DNA of 64,000 nucleotides from Lachnospiraceae bacterium (GTDB taxonomy: Bacteria; Bacillota; Clostridia; Lachnospirales; Lachnospiraceae): NCBI GenBank assembly GCA_028689585.1, contig JAQVCW010000007.1, forward strand, positions 1 to 64,000, written 5' to 3'. Shown here piece by piece: positions 17,003 to 26,093 of this stretch. The stretch's first letter is position 1. Each line of letters begins with the position of its first letter. The notes beneath the pieces were generated by a model. The model searched no databases. It worked only from the letters and a program-made list of their open reading frames with translations, and was not told the DNA's origin. Made by a program: the position numbers and the translations under genes.

Positions 17003-18148
17003 CTATTCTATTTCCAAAACACCGTCCAGACTCAAATCGGCCAGATTCGCATGCAGATAAAACTGAGTCATATACTGAATACGCATATCGGTATCTTCAA
17101 TCACCATGATATTATCCATAATTTCCTGTTCTCTGGACTTTGCGTTTTTCTTTTCCTTTGCATCCAGATCTGCCGGATAATAACTGCCCATGGCAATCTT
17201 TCCGCGCTGTATGGAGCGGTTTACGGTATCATTTGGAATCTCAAAATGCATACACCAGTAATATCCGGCTTCATAGGCGCCTCTGGCAGTATCCGGAACA
17301 TTCTGCAGATAGTTCAGAACACCGCTGTATCCTGTTTCCAGTTCGTACTGAAGGTAGCGGAGCTGCCCCTCTACGGAGTGATAATTATATCCTCTGGCAT
17401 TGCACCAGCCAACCAGAGAAGAAAATCTTCCCGCGTGCCACTGACAGATTCCATAGCTGCTGCCTCCGTCACCGACTGCCACCGGCGAAAAGCCGGATTC
17501 GCAGAGCACATTTGCCAGCACACCGCAGGCTGCCGCTTTATTCAGTCCCATCTCTTCCCGAAGATAACGATATACCTCAGCCTCGTTCTCAGAAATATTT
17601 CCAATGGGGTATGCCTGAAAATCAATCAGACTCTCGCCCCAACTGGAAGAGGTCTCTGATTCTTCCTCGATCTTGAGCTCGTCTTTTTTGGTCTCTGATT
17701 CCGTTTCGGTCTCTGTTTCCGTTATTTCTTCGGTCTCTGTCTCGACAGGTTCGCTTGTTTCCGTTTCCTGCTCCAGGATTCCGTTTTCATCTTCGATCAC
17801 GATCATATCCATCGCTTCGGAATTTGCCTCTCCATCCGTGGGCGGAACCGTATCTCCCGGAGTTGACGGTGTTTCCGTTGTATCTTCGATCTCCGTATCG
17901 GAAGCAGGTGTCTCTGTCGTATCTTCTGTCTCCGTAGCAGGAGCAGATGTTTCCGTTGTGTTCTCAGACGGTACGGTCTCCCCCTCTGTCACCGCCGGAG
18001 CCTGTGTCTCTGCGGATGTCTGAGTCTCTGTCGGCACCTGGCTTTCCTGGGTTTCTGTTTCCGTCACAGCCGCCGCAGGAGCCTCCATACATAAACATAC
18101 AGACATCATAATTGCTGCCATTCCTGCAGAAAATTGTTTTTTTCTCAC
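17003..18148 (-). CDS. Secreted protein with Thr/Glu-rich linker and phage-tail-lysozyme-like domain
   Basis: 381 residues with a signal peptide (about 1-26, positive MRKKQ then a hydrophobic run ending EAPAAA). A roughly 145-residue low-complexity linker of TET/TETP repeats rich in Thr, Glu and Ser follows. The globular domain (about 195-330) contains GVLANVLCESGFSPVAVGDG and SSYGICQWHAGRFSSLV, which fits the phage tail lysozyme family (peptidoglycan muramidase-like; Glu in LCESGF is a candidate catalytic acid). A charged C-terminal segment ends the protein. The start is GTG with GAGAGGTG upstream. It is presumably exported and acts on the cell wall; the substrate is inferred from the family only. 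Confidence 0.75.
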   Translation of the reverse strand: MRKKQFSAGMAAIMMSVCLCMEAPAAAVTETETQESQVPTETQTSAETQAPAVTEGETVPSENTTETSAPATETEDTTETPASDTEIEDTTETPSTPGDTVPPTDGEANSEAMDMIVIEDENGILEQETETSEPVETETEEITETETETESETKKDELKIEEESETSSSWGESLIDFQAYPIGNISENEAEVYRYLREEMGLNKAAACGVLANVLCESGFSPVAVGDGGSSYGICQWHAGRFSSLVGWCNARGYNYHSVEGQLRYLQYELETGYSGVLNYLQNVPDTARGAYEAGYYWCMHFEIPNDTVNRSIQRGKIAMGSYYPADLDAKEKKNAKSREQEIMDNIMVIEDTDMRIQYMTQFYLHANLADLSLDGVLEIE

Positions 18149-18284
18149 TTGTCTGTCACCTCTCTATTCTTCTTAAAACAGGATCCTTCATTTTATGTTT
18201 CTTTCGTCAGCACTGCGTCCGATACCCCATTTCGCATATCCGCAGTGAGATTGGAACCGGCCTTTCCCGGCCATCATAAAAAGG

Positions 18285-18316
18285 ATTATAACACATTTTA
18301 ACAATTATTGTTAAAA
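18285..18316 (-). promoter_or_regulatory. Promoter with 10-bp perfect palindrome upstream of the secreted lysozyme gene
   Basis: TTTTAACAAT (18296-18305), a central T, and ATTGTTAAAA (18307-18316) are a perfect inverted repeat. On the minus strand an extended -10 TGTTATAAT (TATAAT at 18290-18285) follows directly, so the palindrome occupies the -35/spacer zone. It has the look of a repressor or activator site. No convincing -35 is seen, which fits activator dependence. Confidence 0.5.
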
Positions 18317-18339
18317 AAATGAAATATTTTCTAAAATTT

Positions 18340-20109
18340 TCACATCGTAAACTGGCTGTTATAGAGAGATGCATAGAATCCCTGTTTTTTCATCAGGCTT
18401 TCATGGTTCCCCTGCTCAATGATCCTGCCGTCCTTCATTACCAGGATCACATCCGCTTCCCGTATTGTAGAGAGCCGGTGTGCCACAATAAAGCTGGTTC
18501 TTCCCTGCATCATGCGTGCAAACGCATTCTGTATCTTGATCTCCGTACGGGTATCGATAGAGGAAGTAGCTTCATCCAAAATCAGCATAGGAGGCAGGCA
18601 CAGCATTACTCTGGTAATGCACAAAAGCTGCTTTTGCCCCTGTGAGAGCTGGCCGCCGTCTTCCGATATCACGGTATCATATCCCTTAGGCAGACGCTTG
18701 ATAAAGCTGTGGGCATGAGAAGCTCTGGCCGCTTCGATCATTTCTTCCTCGGTGGCTTCCGGCTTTCCCATGCAGATATTTTCCCGGAGCGTACCGGAGG
18801 CCAGCCAGGTTTCCTGGAGCACCATACCATAAGAGGCCCGCAGGGATTTTCTGGTCATATCCCTTATATCCGTTCCGGCTACCCGGATCGTTCCGCTTTT
18901 CACATCATAGAAACGCATCAGGAGATTGATTATCGTAGACTTTCCGCATCCTGTCGGCCCCACAATGGCAATACGCTGCCCGGGCTCCACGCTCAGATTA
19001 AAATCCTCGATCAGCTTCTGCTTCGCTGTATAAGAAAACCAGACATGCTCAATCCGTACGCTTCCATCCGGATTTTTCATTTCCAGCGCCGTTTCCGGCT
19101 CTTTTACTTCCGGCGTTTCCTCGATCAGTTCAAACACCCGGGCGGCACAGGCCAATGCATTCTGCAGTTCCGTCACCACTCCCGAAATTTCATTAAAGGG
19201 CTTTGTATACTGATTTGCATAGCTTAAAAAGGACACAAGCTGGCCCACTGAAATGCTTCCTCTGATCGCCTGATGAGCCCCGAAAATCCCCACTGCAGCA
19301 TACACCAGGGAATTGACAAAACGGGTACAGGGATTGGTAAGGGAAGAAAAGAAGGTAGCCTTCATAGAACACTGCTCCAGCCTGTCATTGATCTCATCAA
19401 AACGTTTCTGAGCCTCCTCCTCGTAGCCAAAGGCACGGACCACCTTCTGATTTCCGATCATCTCATCAATCAATCCCGTCTGTTCTCCTCTGGTCACCGA
19501 CTGCTGCCGGAACATGCTGTAGGTCCGGGTGGCAATAAAGCTGGCCACCAGCAGAGATACCGGTGTCAAAATCACCACCGCCAGCGTAATTCTCGGACTG
19601 ATGGTGAGCATGAAGATCAAGGTTCCCAGGATGGTGATAATTCCGGTAAACAACTGGGTAAAACCCATCAGCAGCCCATCCGCGAACTGGTCCGCATCTG
19701 CTATGACACGGCTGACCACCTCACCATATGCATGACTGTCGATATAGCCAAACGGCAGAAGCTGTATCTTTTCAAAGGCATCCTGACGCATATCCCGGAT
19801 CACATGATAGCTGATCTTATTATTGCAGAGATTCATCATCCACTGGGCCGCCGCCGTGATTAAAATCAGCACCGCCATTTTCCACAATATCTGAACTACC
19901 GTCTCAAACGCTACGTTTCCGGGCCCGATTATCACATCCACGGCCTGCCCGATCAATATCGGATTATACAGGGACAGTACCACGGATACTGCTGCGCACA
20001 GCAGGGAAAGCGCCAGAAACAGGCGGTAATGCCGGATATACCCCAGCACTTTTTTCAAAGTATCCATCTGACTCTGTATCTTTTTTCCGTCGCTGCTCTT
20101 TTTACGCAT
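18340..20109 (-). CDS. Heterodimeric ABC exporter subunit 2 (MdlB/LmrD-like)
   Basis: 589-residue half-exporter: about six membrane helices (1-320), then an NBD. Walker A VGPTGCGKSTIIN, Walker B MLILDEATSSID with the catalytic Glu, H-loop VAHRLS. Its signature is degenerate: LSQGQ (QLSQGQKQLLCI) instead of LSGGQ. It overlaps the partner gene by 8 bp. The partner has the complementary defect, as in asymmetric TM287/288- and BmrCD-type multidrug exporters with one canonical and one degenerate ATP site. Substrate unknown. Confidence 0.9.
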   Translation of the reverse strand: MRKKSSDGKKIQSQMDTLKKVLGYIRHYRLFLALSLLCAAVSVVLSLYNPILIGQAVDVIIGPGNVAFETVVQILWKMAVLILITAAAQWMMNLCNNKISYHVIRDMRQDAFEKIQLLPFGYIDSHAYGEVVSRVIADADQFADGLLMGFTQLFTGIITILGTLIFMLTISPRITLAVVILTPVSLLVASFIATRTYSMFRQQSVTRGEQTGLIDEMIGNQKVVRAFGYEEEAQKRFDEINDRLEQCSMKATFFSSLTNPCTRFVNSLVYAAVGIFGAHQAIRGSISVGQLVSFLSYANQYTKPFNEISGVVTELQNALACAARVFELIEETPEVKEPETALEMKNPDGSVRIEHVWFSYTAKQKLIEDFNLSVEPGQRIAIVGPTGCGKSTIINLLMRFYDVKSGTIRVAGTDIRDMTRKSLRASYGMVLQETWLASGTLRENICMGKPEATEEEMIEAARASHAHSFIKRLPKGYDTVISEDGGQLSQGQKQLLCITRVMLCLPPMLILDEATSSIDTRTEIKIQNAFARMMQGRTSFIVAHRLSTIREADVILVMKDGRIIEQGNHESLMKKQGFYASLYNSQFTM

Positions 20110-21901
20110 TTACCGCACCTTCTTTCGGAAACTGGGAATAATAAATTTCCTGGTATACCTCACAGGAGGCCAGCAGTTCTTCATGGGTTCCCGTTCCGGC
20201 AATCCTGCCGTCCTCCAGAACAATGATCTGATCCGCATACTGGATGGAAGAAGCCCTCTGGGATACGATAAACACCGTCGGCATGGGCTCCATGTCCCGG
20301 ATCGCCCGGCGCAGCTTTGCATCTGTGGCGAAATCCAGCGCGGATGCACTGTCATCCAGGATCAGAATCTCCGGCTCTTTCACCATCGCTCTGGCAATCG
20401 TAAGGCGCTGCCTCTGTCCGCCGGAAAGATTTTTTCCTCCCTGCTCGATCGGTGTCAAAAACCCCTCCGGACGTTCCTTCACAAATTCCGCCGCCTGAGC
20501 AATCTCCAGGGCCCGGTTCATTTCCTGCAAAGAGGCGTCTCTTTTCCCCCACTTCAGATTTTCTTCTATGGTTCCCTGAAACAGCACGGACTTTTGGGGT
20601 ACTATCCCGATCATGTTCCGAAGTGCACTTTCAGAATATTCTCTGATATCCGCTCCGTGAAGAAAAATCCGCCCTTCGGTAGCGTCATAAAAACGGGCAA
20701 TCAGATTCACCAGTGCGGTTTTGCCCGAACCGGTGCCTCCGATAATCCCCACCGTATCGCCGGATTTTACCTGCAGATTCAAATCCGTCAAAGACTCTTC
20801 CCCTGCATTTTGATATTTCAGGCTGACATGGTCGAAGCGCAGGATCTCTTCCTGCCTGGCCGAAGCTCCCGCCTCTTTGGCAGACGGTTCGTGTTCGGAG
20901 TTTTTCGCTTCTTCCTGTCCTCCCCGGGCCTTTGCCGGACGGCTGCCATATTTCATTCCCGGCCGGATCTCAAATACAGCCTGAATCCGGTTTCCGCAGG
21001 CCACTGCCTTGGTAATCGAAATGATCAGATTCGCCATTTTTACCAGTTCCACCAGGATCTGGGACATATAATTTACCAGCGCTGTCAGCTCCCCCTGGGT
21101 AATGGCACCGCGATCTGCCTGAATCGCGCCGCTCCACAGCAGCGCAATAATGCCGCCATTGATAATGACGTAGGTCACCGGGTTCATCAGACCGGATATC
21201 TTTCCCGCAAACAATTGAAGTTTATTTAACTGTGCTGTCTTTTCTTTATACCCCTTTATCTCGGATTCCTGTTTGTTAAATGCCCGGATCACCCTGGCTC
21301 CGGTCAGATTCTCCCTGGTGCTGCCCAGCACCCGGTCCAGGCTGTTCTGCACTTTGCGGTACATGGGAATATTAAACAGCATAATTCCAAAGACAACAAT
21401 ACAAAGCAGAGGAATGATCACCACAAAAATCAAAGCTGCCGGCCCATTTACGGTAAACGCCATGATCATGGCGCCAAATACCACAAAGGGGGAACGCAGC
21501 AGCAGCCGCAGCGTCAGATTGACGCCCGACTGCACCTGATTCATATCGCTGGTCATTCTGGTAATCATAGCGGAGGTGCCAAGCGTGTCTATTTCCATAT
21601 AAGACAATTCCTGAATATGATGAAACAGCGCGCTTTTCACCTTCGCTGCAAATCCCACGGCCGCCTTTGCGGAAAAATACTGTGCCGTGACCGAACATGC
21701 CAGCCCGATCACACCCAGAAGTATCATGACTCCGCCCATTTTGAAAATATAGGTTTCATTCCCACCGCCGATGCCCTTATCGATGATCGCGGCTACCACC
21801 AGAGGAATAAACAGCTCAAACGAAGCCTCCAGCATCTTAAACAGCGGTGCCAGTATGCTTTCTTTCCAATAACTTTTCAGATAGACTAATAGCTTTCCCA
21901 A
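20102..21901 (-). CDS. Heterodimeric ABC exporter subunit 1 (MdlA/LmrC-like)
   Basis: 599-residue half-exporter with an N-terminal membrane domain and a C-terminal NBD. Walker A IGGTGSGKTALV, canonical signature NLSGGQRQRLTIARA, but Walker B is LILDDSASALD, with Asp where the catalytic Glu should be. Together with LSQGQ in the downstream partner this gives one degenerate composite ATP site. A charged Ala/Glu insert (about 330-350) separates the membrane domain and NBD. It lies immediately downstream of queA, and the small spacing suggests read-through transcription. Probable multidrug or lipid exporter. Confidence 0.9.
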   Translation of the reverse strand: MGKLLVYLKSYWKESILAPLFKMLEASFELFIPLVVAAIIDKGIGGGNETYIFKMGGVMILLGVIGLACSVTAQYFSAKAAVGFAAKVKSALFHHIQELSYMEIDTLGTSAMITRMTSDMNQVQSGVNLTLRLLLRSPFVVFGAMIMAFTVNGPAALIFVVIIPLLCIVVFGIMLFNIPMYRKVQNSLDRVLGSTRENLTGARVIRAFNKQESEIKGYKEKTAQLNKLQLFAGKISGLMNPVTYVIINGGIIALLWSGAIQADRGAITQGELTALVNYMSQILVELVKMANLIISITKAVACGNRIQAVFEIRPGMKYGSRPAKARGGQEEAKNSEHEPSAKEAGASARQEEILRFDHVSLKYQNAGEESLTDLNLQVKSGDTVGIIGGTGSGKTALVNLIARFYDATEGRIFLHGADIREYSESALRNMIGIVPQKSVLFQGTIEENLKWGKRDASLQEMNRALEIAQAAEFVKERPEGFLTPIEQGGKNLSGGQRQRLTIARAMVKEPEILILDDSASALDFATDAKLRRAIRDMEPMPTVFIVSQRASSIQYADQIIVLEDGRIAGTGTHEELLASCEVYQEIYYSQFPKEGAVNA

Positions 21902-21916
21902 TCGCCGGCCTCCTTT

Positions 21917-22942
21917 TTAATGGATAAACATGGCATCCCCAAACGAGAAAAAGCGGTAATGATCTTTTACTGCCTCTTCATAAGCAGCCATAATGTGCTC
22001 TTTTCCGGCCAGCGCCGACACCAGCATCAGCAATGTGGACTCCGGAAGATGGAAATTGGTGATCAGAGCATCAATCAGTTTAAACCGGTAACCGGGATAA
22101 ATAAAGATCTCTGTCCATCCGCTGCCTGCATGGAGCACACCATTCTCATCGGAAGCCGATTCCAGTGTCCGGCAGCTTGTAGTCCCTACGGAAATAATCC
22201 GGCCGCCGCTGCTTCTGGTTTTGTTGATCAGCTCCGCCTGGCTCTCTTCAATCACATAAAATTCGCTGTGCATATGATGCTTGGTTACATCCTCCACCTT
22301 TACCGGACGAAAGGTGCCCAGTCCCACATGAAGCGTCACCTCAGCGATATTCACCCCTTTCTCCCTGATCTGCGAAAGCAGTTTTGGTGTGAAATGAAGT
22401 CCGGCTGTAGGTGCTGCTGCTGAGCCGTCATACCTGGCATATACCGTCTGATACCGGTTCTTATCCTTCAGTTGGTGGGTGATATAGGGAGGAAGGGGCA
22501 TCTGTCCCAGTTGATCCAGAATTTCCTCAAAAACTCCTTCATAAGAAAACCGGATCAGACGGTTCCCCTCATCTACCACATCCACGACCTCCCCTGTGAG
22601 GATGCCGTCTCCAAAGGAAATTCTGGTTCCCACCTTACATTTTTTGCCAGGCTTTACCAGTGTTTCCCAGATATTATTTTCTTTTCTTTTTAACAGGAGA
22701 ACTTCAATCTTTGCTTCCGTACCCTCCTTGCTGCCATAGAGTCTGGCCGGAATTACCTTTGTATTGTTGATCACCAGACAGTCTCCGGGATTCAGATATT
22801 CCACAATCTCCCGAAAAATGTGATGTTCCAATGCTCCTGTATTTTTGTCCAGTGTCATCAGTCTGGAAGACGAACGGTCCTCCAGCGGATCCTGCGCAAT
22901 CAATTCCTGCGGCAGTTCATAATTAAAATCTGAAGTTTTCAT
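21917..22942 (-). CDS. queA: S-adenosylmethionine:tRNA ribosyltransferase-isomerase
   Basis: About 341-residue QueA, which transfers the ribosyl part of SAM to preQ1 in tRNA to make epoxyqueuosine. Family marks: N-terminal [46 protein letters not shown], and the C-terminal [16 protein letters not shown]. The ATG at 22942 (MKTSDFNY) matches the family start; it lies one base after the stop of the upstream phosphatase gene. The queH gene acting next in the pathway is 8 kb away on the same strand. Confidence 0.95.
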   Translation of the reverse strand: MKTSDFNYELPQELIAQDPLEDRSSSRLMTLDKNTGALEHHIFREIVEYLNPGDCLVINNTKVIPARLYGSKEGTEAKIEVLLLKRKENNIWETLVKPGKKCKVGTRISFGDGILTGEVVDVVDEGNRLIRFSYEGVFEEILDQLGQMPLPPYITHQLKDKNRYQTVYARYDGSAAAPTAGLHFTPKLLSQIREKGVNIAEVTLHVGLGTFRPVKVEDVTKHHMHSEFYVIEESQAELINKTRSSGGRIISVGTTSCRTLESASDENGVLHAGSGWTEIFIYPGYRFKLIDALITNFHLPESTLLMLVSALAGKEHIMAAYEEAVKDHYRFFSFGDAMFIH

Positions 22943-22943
22943 T

Positions 22944-23585
22944 TTACGTCTCTTTTCCTGTCTTTTCTTTATAATAGATCTTGTCCATTTCCAGGATTTC
23001 CCATTCATCAGATTTCAGTTCTGCGATGGATACCGAACAGTTTCCCGGAACTTTGCTTCCCCAGAAATCCGAAATGGAGGTCTTCTTCTGTATATTCGCC
23101 AGCAATGCCCTTGATGCTGCACCGTGAGTGGAGATCAGCAGTGTGTCCTCTGCATGATAGTCCGGATTCCCGGTCAGCCACGTCAGAAAATCACCGGTTC
23201 GTTCCAAAAGCTGTTCTATACTCTCCCCGCCTTCCGGCGCCTCATACTGCTCCGGATGCAAAAAAAACTGCTGCATTTTCCGAGTCGTTTCCGGATCACC
23301 GGAATTTTTCACCGGCCGGCCCTCCAAACTTCCAAAACTGATCTCCTGAATTCTCTCATCGGTAACTATCGAAATATTTCTGTCACCGGTCACCAGCCTG
23401 GCTGTTTCCAGCGCCCGTCCCAGCGGACTGGAAATTACACCGGAAAACGGGACCTCCCTTAAGGAGCCCCCCGTTTCCACTGCCAGCTTTTTTCCATTTT
23501 CATTCAGAGAAATATCCGTCTGTCCCTGGAGAAGTCCCAGCTTGTTCCACTGGGTTTCTCCATGACGTATGATATATAGCTTCAT
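22944..23585 (-). CDS. Histidine phosphatase family protein (phosphoglycerate mutase-like)
   Basis: 213-residue member of the histidine phosphatase superfamily. The RHG motif [10 protein letters not shown] (residues 5-14) carries the phosphorylated His; [12 protein letters not shown] gives the Arg, and [11 protein letters not shown] the second catalytic His. It could be a cofactor-dependent phosphoglycerate mutase-like or CobC-like phosphatase; the sequence does not distinguish. It is placed between pheT and queA with gaps of 1-14 bp, so it probably belongs to the same long transcript. Confidence 0.85.
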   Translation of the reverse strand: MKLYIIRHGETQWNKLGLLQGQTDISLNENGKKLAVETGGSLREVPFSGVISSPLGRALETARLVTGDRNISIVTDERIQEISFGSLEGRPVKNSGDPETTRKMQQFFLHPEQYEAPEGGESIEQLLERTGDFLTWLTGNPDYHAEDTLLISTHGAASRALLANIQKKTSISDFWGSKVPGNCSVSIAELKSDEWEILEMDKIYYKEKTGKET

Positions 23586-23599
23586 AATTTCATCTCCAT

Positions 23600-26017
23600 T
23601 TAGGAACGGATTTCGATACCCATGGCTTCCATTCCGTTCCAGATCTTCTTCATGGCCGCTGTGATATCCGCTTCTTCCAGAGTACGGTCCTTTGCACGGA
23701 AGGTAATGGAATATGCCATGGATTTGAAACCCGGTTTGATCTGAGCGCCTTCGTAAATATCGAACAGATGATAGCTCTCCAGGATTTTTCCGCCCCTCTG
23801 CTCAATAACCGCCTCGATCTGACCGGCCAGGATCTTTTTGGGAACCACCATGCTGATATCTCTGGTCACTGCCGGATAGCGGGCAATTCCCGTATATTTA
23901 CGGTCAAAGGTAGCCATCTCCACTACCTGAGGCATATCCAGTACTGCAACATACGTCTTTTCTCCCAGGCCGTAATTGCTCATCACTTCCGGATGAACTT
24001 CACCCAGATATCCGATCTTTTTGCCTTTATAAATGATATCCGCCTGGCGTCCCGGATGAAGGAACGGCTTTTTATCCGACGGATCATAGGTTTTCTTTTC
24101 TTTCATGCCGGCCTGATCCAGAAATTCCTCTGCCACACCCTTCATGGTGAAGAAATCCCCTTCTCCATACATACCCAGCGTGAACTGCATTCTCTCATCC
24201 GGAAGCTCGGTCAGCGGAAGCTGCTTTGGAAGATAGATATTGCCCAGCTCGTAGAGACGGACGTCTTTATTTCTGTGGTTGTAGTTAAATGCCAGAGAAG
24301 ACAGCATTCCATTGAGAGGAACCGTTCTCATGATGCTGAAATCCTCTCCCAGCGGATTGCTGATCTGTATCGCCTGACGCAGAGAAGAATCTGCCGGCAG
24401 CAGCAGCTTGTCAAATACCTTCGGGCTTTCAAAGGAATAGCTCATGCCCTGAGAGAAGCCGCAGAATTCCGCCACCTCCCTTGCCAGTGTCTCCAGACGC
24501 ATCTTCATCGGCTTCTTTCCGGTGGTTGCTTCTCCTGAAGGCAGTGTGGTAGGAATATTGGCATATCCATAAAATCTGGCTACCTCCTCTGCCAGATCCG
24601 CGGTGCAAAAAATATCATGGCGGAAGGTAGGAGCTACGATTTCATTCGTGCTCTCATCGTAGGCCAGATCAATTTTCTTAAAATAGCCCAGCATATCTTC
24701 TTTGGAAATATCGGTTCCCAAAAGCCGGTTGATGCGTTCCGGCTCCAGCTTCACACGAACCGGTTCTTTCACCTTACTGTATACATCCACCATGCCCCCT
24801 ACTACCTCTCCCGCTCCCAGTTCTTCGATCAACTGGCAGGCCCGGTCAATGGCATCCTTTGCGTTGTTTGGATCCAGCCCTTTTTCAAATTTGCCGGAGG
24901 CATCGGTGCGAAGACCGATCCGTTTGGAAGACAGACGGATGTTGGTTCCGTCAAAGCAGGCCGCCTCAAACAGCATGGTTTTGACGCTGTCCGTGATCAT
25001 GGAATTTTCTCCGCCCATGATGCCTGCGATACCGATGGATTTTTCTCCGTCGCAGATCATCAGTACATTTTCATCCATCTGACGTTCCTGATCATCCAGC
25101 GTTACGAATTTTTCTCCTGCCTTTGCCCGGCGCACGATGATCTCATGACCGGAAATGGTATCGTAGTCAAATGCGTGCATCGGCTGTCCATATTCTTCCA
25201 TCACATAATTTGTGATATCCACGATATTGTTGATGGGGCGGATGCCTGCAGATGCCAGTCTTCTCTGCATCCACTCAGGAGAGGGAGCCAGCCTGATATT
25301 TTTCACCAGCCTTGCGCAGTATCTCGGACACAGATCCGGATCCTGCACGGTTACCTTCACGTAATCATGGACATCTTCGTCATTTCCGGCAGCCGTCACC
25401 ACCGGCGGATAAAATTCTTTTCCGAAGGTAGCCGCCGCTTCTCTGGCAATACCAATCACACTGAAGCAGTCCACCCGGTTGGATGTAATCTCGTATTCAA
25501 AGTTCACATCATCCAGTCCAAGGGCCTCGATGGCACTGCTGCCCACCACTGCATCCTCCGGAAAAATATAGATGCCGTTCTCCGGAGCTTCCGGATACAT
25601 ATCTCTGGTGGAACCCAGCTCCTCAATGGAGCACATCATGCCATTGGATTCGATTCCTCTCAGTTTTCCCTTTTTAATTCGAATGCCGCCGGGAGTCATC
25701 TTTCCGTCGTGGCCGCCCGCCACACGTCCGCCGTCCAAAACCACCGGTACTTTATCTCCCTCTTTTACATTCGGGGCTCCTGTTACGATCTGAGTTACCT
25801 CATTTCCCACATTTACCTGACAGATAATCAGCTTATCCGCATCCGGATGGGCCTCAATCTTTTCAATCTGTCCGATCACAATCTTTTCCAGATCCGCATC
25901 TGCTTTCGTATATCCTTCTACCTTGGTCCCGCTCAGAGTCATTGCATCTGTATATTCCTGTGCAGTCACATCCAGTTCTGGAACATAGGCTTTCACCCAT
26001 GATAATGTTGTATTCAT
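23600..26017 (-). CDS. pheT: Phenylalanyl-tRNA synthetase beta subunit
   Basis: 805 residues, usual bacterial length. Domains in order: N-terminal B1 and the tRNA-binding OB domain (about 40-150, IGQIEKIEAHPDADKLIICQ), B3/B4 editing region (SNRVDCFSVIGIAREAAA), B5 (about 400-475), the catalytic-like core, and the C-terminal ferredoxin-fold anticodon-binding domain (RYPAVTRDISMVV to the end). It forms an alpha2-beta2 enzyme with PheS encoded upstream. A degenerate copy of the hairpin element lies between pheS and the pheT ribosome binding site (GGAGGAAGAATAAATG). Confidence 0.97.
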   Translation of the reverse strand: MNTTLSWVKAYVPELDVTAQEYTDAMTLSGTKVEGYTKADADLEKIVIGQIEKIEAHPDADKLIICQVNVGNEVTQIVTGAPNVKEGDKVPVVLDGGRVAGGHDGKMTPGGIRIKKGKLRGIESNGMMCSIEELGSTRDMYPEAPENGIYIFPEDAVVGSSAIEALGLDDVNFEYEITSNRVDCFSVIGIAREAAATFGKEFYPPVVTAAGNDEDVHDYVKVTVQDPDLCPRYCARLVKNIRLAPSPEWMQRRLASAGIRPINNIVDITNYVMEEYGQPMHAFDYDTISGHEIIVRRAKAGEKFVTLDDQERQMDENVLMICDGEKSIGIAGIMGGENSMITDSVKTMLFEAACFDGTNIRLSSKRIGLRTDASGKFEKGLDPNNAKDAIDRACQLIEELGAGEVVGGMVDVYSKVKEPVRVKLEPERINRLLGTDISKEDMLGYFKKIDLAYDESTNEIVAPTFRHDIFCTADLAEEVARFYGYANIPTTLPSGEATTGKKPMKMRLETLAREVAEFCGFSQGMSYSFESPKVFDKLLLPADSSLRQAIQISNPLGEDFSIMRTVPLNGMLSSLAFNYNHRNKDVRLYELGNIYLPKQLPLTELPDERMQFTLGMYGEGDFFTMKGVAEEFLDQAGMKEKKTYDPSDKKPFLHPGRQADIIYKGKKIGYLGEVHPEVMSNYGLGEKTYVAVLDMPQVVEMATFDRKYTGIARYPAVTRDISMVVPKKILAGQIEAVIEQRGGKILESYHLFDIYEGAQIKPGFKSMAYSITFRAKDRTLEEADITAAMKKIWNGMEAMGIEIRS

Positions 26018-26043
26018 TTATTCTTCCTCCATCTTAAATATCA

Positions 26044-26087
26044 AGCCATCTGCCCATTCCAAATTTATCTTGGATGAATGGGCCATC
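26044..26087 (-). repeat. 80-bp two-hairpin element, degenerate copy (pheS-pheT gap)
   Basis: Only the gene-proximal hairpin remains. The plus strand reads CATCTGCCCATTCC, then AAATTTATC-TTG-GATGAATGGGC. Compared with full copies, the inner stem has changed from TTTGCC/GGCAAA to TTTATC/GATGAA, keeping pairing by two compensating changes and one G-U. The distal hairpin is absent where the pheS stop begins at 26094. Its position relative to the pheT ribosome binding site mirrors the other copies. Confidence 0.6.
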
Positions 26088-26093
26088 GCAATA

